Shown here in pieces: positions 57,267-64,000 of a stretch of 64,000 nt of DNA. Each line of letters begins with the position of its first letter. Position 1 is the stretch's first letter. The notes under the pieces are model-generated. The model was not told the origin of the DNA and ran no database searches. It worked only from the letters and a program-made list of their open reading frames with translations. The translations under genes and the position numbers were made by a program. Origin of the DNA: Smittia aterrima (taxonomy: Eukaryota; Arthropoda; Insecta; Diptera; Chironomidae); the NCBI GenBank assembly GCA_033063855.1, contig CP093830.1, forward strand, positions 3,782,854 through 3,846,853, written 5' to 3'.

Positions 57267-58135
57267 TCAATCGCTTCTCTTTGAATGATCAGATTTGTCA
57301 TCAACATCGAAGACTTCAACATCTTCATCATTTTTATCGCTTGGCGAAACTGATGCCGATTGATGTTTCGGATAGAATTTCATTGATTGATCATGGTTGT
57401 TAATTAAGTTCATTGCTGTGAAATTAGTGGGCTCAGTTGATCCTGGAACTTTGAAAGCTGATCCAACTCGGTTTTTGCTGATAATTGGATTGTTCCAAGT
57501 ATTTGAATCAAGCAGAATGTTGTTGTTCTTCAATGCTTGATGTAAGTAAGCTTCCTTCTTTCGATCGTGTCCAGCGGAAACCCTCAGATCAATGAAGAAA
57601 TGCAATGGATCGACATAAGGATAAAAAGCTGAAGAGTTTGGTTGTGAAACTGGCAAAGGTGGAGCTGGCGGAGAATCATCTTTATCGACGTTAATGACTG
57701 AGTCCTGACTGTTCTCATTGTTTAAACTTGGAGAAATAATCTTTGGATCATCGTTTTCATTTGAATCGCATGGAAGTTTAACTTGATTTTCATTCATCTT
57801 CTGTCTTTTCCATTCCGACTCAATTGGCTTCTGATACTGAAACGTGGGCTTCCTTGCCTTCTTTGGAATTGCCTTTGCTTTCATTGCCGTTGTGAGTTCA
57901 TCAGCTTTGCGCTTTTGAACCAAAGAACGCAGCAACTCACTGAAAAAGAAGTTGTGACCAGCTTGCGGGGGAGTGAAGAAGTAAGAAGGAGTGGCGGCTG
58001 TTAAAGGAAAAAATTTGTTTAAAAATAAATTTAAAATTATTCGAAAGTCAATTTACCCATCAACTTGCTTACAAGTTCGCTATTATGCATCTCGTGTGGT
58101 AGAAGTTTCTTTATGTCTCCTTCCTTGTCAACCAT
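57267..58135 (-). CDS. unrecognised, probably nuclear protein
   Basis: A 269-residue protein. Exons are 58135-58057 and 57997-57267, with phase-consistent GT-AG junctions. I do not recognise the family. Near the amino-terminus is a striking aromatic block (ATPSYFFTPPQAGHNFFFSE, then LLRSLVQKR). A basic stretch suited to nuclear import follows (KRKADELTTAMKAKAIPKKA). A Ser/Pro-rich linker contains an SPPAPPLPV proline run. A conserved-looking middle block (YPYVDPLHFFIDLRVSAGHD) leads to an acidic tail with DVEVFDVDDKSD. The clean splice, codon use and block structure argue that it is real. Roles in transcription or co-factor binding would be guesswork. Confidence 0.7.
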
Positions 58136-61100
58136 CGTCGTCTTTAAACTGTAGACGAGTGAAAAACAGTGAATTTTAAAACTAAATCACGAGGGAGAGT
58201 TCTTCAATTTCAACTCCAGCTGTGCAGTCGTTTCCAAAAATCTTATTTCGATTGTCTGCATGAACCATTGTTTAAATCTTTTGTTTTTCCTTCTCGTCGG
58301 CAAAGATAAATTCAATCTTCTCTCGCAACTCGCTCTCATGAGAATTTTCCACTTGACAATTTCCTCGATTAAATTTTCTCTCGTCAATCTACGACAGTCT
58401 GAGTGTGCGATTTAATCTGTTAATAATGACGACGCTCGCTCATCCCTCACTTCGTTCTGATTCTTTCCACCCCTCCAACAAGAGTTTATTATTTTTAAAT
58501 TGAGTCGATGGGAGTTGAGCGGGTTGGATCATTTTCATCAGCGAGAGTGTGAGAAAACCGCACAAAAAATAAAGCGACAATAATCATGGAAAAGGATTTT
58601 AATATTGGGAACGCTTTGTAAGTTACGAAAATAAACTTTTTCGCATAAAGAAACTCAGTTTATTAATTCAGAACTTATCAACGAGCCCAAAAATTCCTTT
58701 CGGTCTTATCCTCCCACAATTCATAATTTTATGAAGAAAATCTTTTCAAAGAGTGAAACGACAAGATTTTCCTCGATAAAAATATTTCTTTTCTTTCGTT
58801 AAGCGCTTCGGGGGTGGAGAGAAAATATGAAGAAGATTCAGCGAATTGCGACGGAGCAATCTGGCTAATTAAAACGTGAATAAAGAAAGTGATGAGGAAA
58901 GTTTGTCGCTGATGTTTGTGTTCAGTTTTAAACTGCAATAAAAAAAGTTTGTCGCTTGGAAGGGGAATGACGGCGAATGAGTTTCAACGTGTTATGTTCA
59001 AATTTATTTTACTTTTTTTTTGCTGCGAGTTTTTCTTGTCAACAACTCAATCAACATGTGTGCCATCTCGTTTTTCCTGAATTGCAAATCAAGCGCGAAT
59101 GTTTTTTACGTCGTCGTGTACAGAATGTAATCAAGCGAAAGCGATTTTCAATTGAATCGTTTTGACGTGTTTAACATTTTCTATTCAAATTCTTTGCAAC
59201 TGAGATACTTGACTGCACAATTCTCCAAATCGTCCGCACATGAATTTTCACATCATAATTCATTCATCATTGCGGACGAAGTTTAAATTGACGAGGGTGG
59301 AACATTTCGCATGAGGGACTCTCATATCATGACGATTTAAACGCTTGATAATTCCACTCTTCATCATATTTTCATCAGGCTTGCGGCTAAATCGTATTTA
59401 AACTCATGCCTCACTGCGGTTCGTTTTGTGAAATGACATTTTTAAGAATTGAAGCGACATTTGTGAAACAAAACTCTGAAGGCTTGAGGCTGAGTTCTTT
59501 TTAAATTAATTATTTTATCACAAATTTGATTTTTAATCTCAAACAAATTTCTCTAATTTCACTTCTTTATTCACGAGCACACAAATCATTGAAATATTTA
59601 ATCAAATTCTTGTGAATCTTTTACCTCGAATTGATTTAAAGTCTTTTGTAATCCTCGTCGGAATCCACTTCCTTGAAACTTTGATTCTTCAATAAAATAA
59701 TCAACTTTCTCAAATTCACCGCTTATTCAAATTCACGAACGACATGATCCGACGACAGATGATTCCTGACTGAAAATTTCCGCAGATTGGTGGTTTGAAT
59801 ATTCTTTTTTTCACTCCGTATCTGATGACAAAACACCAACTCATTCCATTTTCATTCCCTTCCCGATTCCTCTCACTCACTCGACTCTATTTTTCACGAG
59901 GATTTAAATTCTTTTTTATGCGGCTCGGTTTTATTGTTGTCATACCATTGAAAAAATCTGTGGATTTCAGTTTCGAAATGAGTGAATGATAAAAGAGTTC
60001 CCAGTCTGTTGAATGTTCATAGAATGAGGATGAAGGCGAAAATATGTGGCAAGGGAGCTGCTGAATGCTCATTGTTGACGAAACTCTCGACAAGCGACAA
60101 TAGCTCGGGAGATGAGTGATGATTCTATGATTGAAATGTAGATTCACTTGAAAACGTGGGGACGATTCATGAGTTGCGTCTTAACTTTTTTATTTAAATT
60201 TTCATCAAGATATTGACACAAATGTTTGATTTCTTCTTTTGAGAGATGACAAACTTTAGGTACAAATCCTTTGATAGGAGGAAATTTTAATCACCCTCCG
60301 CCTCATCTCTCAAATTCTCTTTATTCTTTAACTTTTCTTCATTCCTCGTTTTAAAACTTTTTTCAATCAACATTTCCCAGAGGGAAGAGAGAAAAGCAAA
60401 CAGCAAAGCGACAAAATGATAATAAAAAATTCCACCAAAGCTGAGCACAGAAGAATGACAAATTATGAAGACAAATCTGTTCGAAGAGAAATTTACATAA
60501 TAAATTACGGAGAGGAAGACACGCGACTGAAGGCGATGCCGCCTAATTAAAGCATAATTTATATGAGAACGATGATGGAGAAGATAAATAAAGAAACAAT
60601 CTTTCAAGCGACACCCCCGACCCACTTTCCGCGGCACCCGATTGTCGTCAAATTAAAATGAGAAATGTTTATGGTGGAGAACCGAGCGAAATATCAAGAT
60701 TGCCATAAAAAATATTGTCGGGGTGTTTGTCACCCTCCGTCTATATCTAATGAAAAAACTTAAAGGATTGAAATATCAGTGAAAAGAATTAGTTCGAGTT
60801 GCTTGACTTGGAAATTTGAAGAAGAAATTTTTTTATAAATTAGAAGCTTTTTCAATATTTTATCTAATAAAATTGAAAAATAGTTTTTAAAAGCTTTCAT
60901 TGAAAAATCTTTATTTCCCAAAGCTCATAAAAGCTCGGATAGTCTGAAATCCTGGCAAAAAATATTCATTTTCCAAATGAAGACTTCGTGGGAGATATTT
61001 TTCCTTCTGATATCAAAACGGTTCTGTTTGAATTTTCTTCTTTTTCTTCTAAAAGCGCAACAAGTGGAAAACAGATTTTCCAGATGTTTCAATGTTATTG

Positions 61101-61810
61101 AACAATAATTCGGATTATTTTTTGAAAGTAATCCGCACGTCCTTCAAAAAACTTGCAAAAGTTGGAAAAGCTCAATTGCTTCTTCACGATTACGCGCTTT
61201 GTCGGTGGCGGGAAAACTTTATGATCAAATTAATCTCAAAACGATGAAAATTAAATTTTCTTAAAATGTGAATTCAACAAACTTTAGTTTGATTCACCAA
61301 ATCAGCCAAAAACCGGCTTAATTTTCATTCTACTTAATGAGTTACAAAGTTTTTGAATGTACAAAGTTTTTGAATGGCATCAGAGTCAGACCGACAAGTT
61401 TGCAAAACTTTCGATCAATTTTCACGGCTCGGAAACAAAAGTTCAAGTCAAAACAAAAAAATTAAAAATTGAAGTGAAAAATATTAACTGAGAGAGAAAG
61501 AAGTGAACAATTTATGTGAAAATGCATTAGAGTTACTTAGATTATCAACATTTATGTCGCAAGCCTAAAGTTACATAAGAATTTAGTGATTTATTAAAGA
61601 AAACAGCAAATAATGGAATCTCATTAAAATTTTCCAATAATTTTCACATAAAACCACTAAACCTTAATCTTAAGTCCATTAGAAGCTATCACGCTAGTCA
61701 ATCACAAGCAACTAGTGATTCAATTGAATTAAAAAAAGAAGAAAATGAATAAGAGAGGAGCTTAAGTGAAAAACAATAATTGGAAAATTCGATTTCCTTG
61801 AAAAAGGAAA
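58136..61810. other. 3.7 kb gene-poor region upstream of HERC2
   Basis: AT-rich with only short chance frames. One short stretch at 58586-58617 looks like a first coding exon (MEKDFNIGNA, then a GTAAGT donor at 58618), but no partner exon was found. The right end should contain the HERC2 leader and promoter. Confidence 0.4.
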
Positions 61811-64000
61811 ATGTGGCTGAGAAAATTCGAATATCTTGACGAGAAGTGGCTCAAGTGCAATCTCAGTGGAGCGTTAAAAGATCCTTATTATACTCGATCT
61901 GCCATTTTCAACACTTTAATTCAGGACAATGAACTTAGTGATGTTCGATTTAATTCGGTCGCAAATGCCATCGGGCGTGACTCATATCCGCGAAGTGACG
62001 GAAAATATTATTGCGGTAGAAAGATTTTGAGTTGTTCGTGTTGCGAAGGCATTTGCGGTCCAACGTCGTCTTGTGTTTGTGAAGCTTGTCAATTGATTCC
62101 CGGATCATTGGAGCTTGCCGAAGATGTTCAGAATCATCATGAGAAAGTCAACGATAACACCGCGACAAGCGAGTCGTGCTTTGAGTCTTGGATGTGGGGA
62201 CCTATTCCAGGTAAATTCATTAACATTTGTTTGTTGAATCGTTTTCATTTCTTGGATTTTTGCAGACGACAATCAACTCAACACATGCATCAAGAAACTA
62301 CTTAGCGAACAAAGAAAAATTTGTTTGCAAGCAAGTGATAACAGCTTGTCAAGTTTTTCACTTAAAATGATTTTGAAAATCTACGATCGATATTTTGAAG
62401 CCCTAGCAAGAAGTAAATCAAAGAACTCCGCAGGCAACAACCGTGAAAGTATTTTAATCGATGACAAGGGCATGAGTTTTGATTATGAGACCAAAGAAAC
62501 GAATCTTACTCCAAGTGAGAAAGCGAGACTTGAATTGGCGAAAGTTGGATCTCGTACAGCAATGAATTTCTTCTTCGCAAGTTTAAAACGAGCTTGGAGA
62601 TCAGGAGATACTGAGTTATGCAGTGAATTGTTATCAGACACACTGGAATCTATTCAATTGTCTCTCGAGCCTGGCGCTCTATTCGATACTTCATCACTTT
62701 CAAATCTTTGGCTCGAAGCGATAGAGAAGTCAATTAAGTTCTTGCGACAAATTGTTCTCAGCGACATCAGCAGCGAGAACGAAGCAAGTGGAGCACAACA
62801 TCAAATTCCTAAAGCAGATCGAAATATCTCATTGAATTTATTATTGGAACTCGAGCTTCAAAAGGGAACATTGGCAGGATCGTTAGAAGGAGTTTTATTA
62901 CTGCTAACAATTTCTGAGATGACAGTCACTGGAAATGACAACAGACAAACTCCTGGCTTATGGCAAACACCACAAACAGCAAATGGAATTCCTTTAGTTA
63001 AAATTCTCCGTCGCTACGGTGAAATCAACAAAAACATTTCTCTCCTGCCATCATCCGATCAACATCCTTTCAGTCCAACTGAATCTTTTCTGAGATTTCT
63101 TTCACTGCCTGACGGCGATGACGATGAGGAACCTTTAATAGATGCACAACAAGCTGCAGTTATAATCATTAGTCATCTCGATAGAATTTGTAGATCGCAC
63201 CTTCCAAGTAAAATGTGGACGTCTCGTATTCAAAACTATCGTAACCAGCAAATCATCTCACTTGGATACAATGGACTTTCACCCGAGTTTAATGTTTTCT
63301 CATCAGAATCAGAAGACAAATGGATGTACGATTATACAAGAGTATCTAATTACTCAGCGCCAACAATCGACTTTGGAGCGAATATTATTGTTGAACAAAT
63401 CGCTTGCGCTGAGAGCGTTGTGCATTTATTGAGTACGACTGGTGAAGTTTATGAAGTGAAACTGCAGTCAGATCAAACAAAGGCGATCAAAGTTTATGGA
63501 TTCGAGTCTGCAACGATTCGGAAAATTACTTCACATTGCGAGGGTCGTCACTTCCTTGCCATTTCAACGACAGGAACAATTTTTTCTTGGGGCGTTGGAG
63601 AATTTGGAAGACTCGGTCACTCTGACGAATGTTTATCAAGAGAAGGACCAGCCATAATCAGTGCTTTGAGTGAAAAGCAAATCGTTGGAGCTTCTTGCGG
63701 GACAACTTACTCCGCAGTGATCACAAGTAATGGCGAACTTTACACGTTCGGTCAAGGAAGATTTGGTAAACTTGGTCATGGAAACTCAGACGACAAAGCA
63801 ATTCCAACAATTGTTTCTGCTTTAAAATCTCATAAAGTTGTCGATGTTGCTTGTGCCGACACTCACACACTCTGCGTTACTGATCAAGGAAAGGTTTTTG
63901 TATTCGGCGATGGAGATTTTGGTAAACTTGGAATAGGACCAACGAACGGATCTCAAGTTCCCATTTTAGTTGAATGCCTTTCGAATATCAGCAACGTCTA
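61811..64000 (+). CDS. HERC2: HERC2 E3 ubiquitin ligase, amino-terminal part (runs off the window)
   Basis: The first 711 or so residues of the giant HERC2 ligase. Exons are 61811-62210 and 62266 to the edge, open throughout. Recognisable blocks match human HERC2: LDEKWLKCNLSGALKD at the start; ESWMWGPIPDDNQL; KVGSRTAMNFFFASLKRAWR; QKGTLAGSLEGVLLLLTISE; SFLRFLSLPDGDDDEEPLID. The first RCC1-like (RLD1) repeats follow (TGTIFSWGVGEFGRLGHSDE; NGELYTFGQGRFGKLGHGNS; KVFVFGDGDFGKLGIGP). The catalytic HECT domain would lie far to the right. Before the conserved amino block is a cluster of eight cysteines at residues 68-93 that human HERC2 does not have, as far as I recall. HERC2 acts in DNA-damage signalling and centrosome control. 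Confidence 0.94.

Noticed and set aside
60287..60637. 116-codon reverse frame in the region upstream of HERC2
   Set aside because: No recognisable domain, composition follows the AT-rich background, and no supporting signals.
1..64000. tRNA genes, CRISPR arrays, transposases or integrated viral genes
   Set aside because: Scanned by eye for tRNA B-box-like motifs, regular repeats with spacers, and transposase or polymerase motifs; none found. A computed search (tRNAscan, RepeatMasker) would be decisive.

Overview
This window reads as nuclear DNA from a small-genome fly, probably a lower dipteran such as a non-biting midge. The endophilin, P5CS, Patronin, Merlin and RpL10Ab proteins are close to their Drosophila counterparts. 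Most introns are under 100 bases, intergenic DNA is AT-rich, and many neighbouring genes start only 160-215 bases apart, head to head. No prokaryotic, plasmid, phage or CRISPR feature was seen, no tRNA or rRNA gene, and no autonomous transposon.

Layout. 1.6-4.3 kb (-): two tandem HAD phosphatases of the phosphoglycolate/pyridoxal phosphatase type. 6.8-9.9 kb (+): endophilin A. 12.6-16.4 kb (+): P5CS, the bifunctional proline-synthesis enzyme, with a previously unremarked candidate 33-base cassette exon. 17.1-22.5 kb (-): Sec71/BIG Arf-GEF. 22.9-24.2 kb (+): RpL10Ab copy 1. 24.5-26.9 kb (+): Ric-8A. 27.2-28.4 kb (-): Sirt2. 28.6-31.0 kb (+): DDX10/Dbp4 helicase. 31.15-31.7 kb (+): a small secreted protein. 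32.7-40.5 kb (-): Patronin/CAMSAP in 17 coding exons. 40.9-42.2 kb (-): RpL10Ab copy 2. 42.4-42.9 kb (+): a COMMD10-like protein. 43.0-44.6 kb (-): UTP15. 44.8-45.3 kb (+): BRI3-like. 46.2-48.9 kb (-): OTUD7/Cezanne-like deubiquitinase. 50.0-52.1 kb (+): Merlin. 52.8-53.7 kb (+): a GRAM-domain membrane protein. 54.0-55.2 kb (-): a THAP zinc-finger protein. 55.3-56.8 kb (+): IDH3 alpha. 57.3-58.1 kb (-): an unrecognised, probably nuclear protein. 61.8 kb to the end (+): the amino-terminal part of HERC2.

Most genes are ordinary housekeeping or cell-biology genes and do not form one pathway. There is a loose ribosome theme (two RpL10Ab copies, DDX10, UTP15) and a membrane/cytoskeleton theme (endophilin, Sec71, Patronin, Merlin, GRAMD).

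The two most notable observations are these. First, a 1.6-1.7 kb inverted duplication carries two complete RpL10Ab genes that differ only at synonymous sites. It flanks a 16 kb block of five other genes. Second, an in-frame 11-codon cassette exon candidate in P5CS lies at the site where, to my knowledge, mammalian P5CS is alternatively spliced to change feedback inhibition.

Exon coordinates were read by hand from splice signals, reading-frame phase and family homology. No alignment or database search was run.
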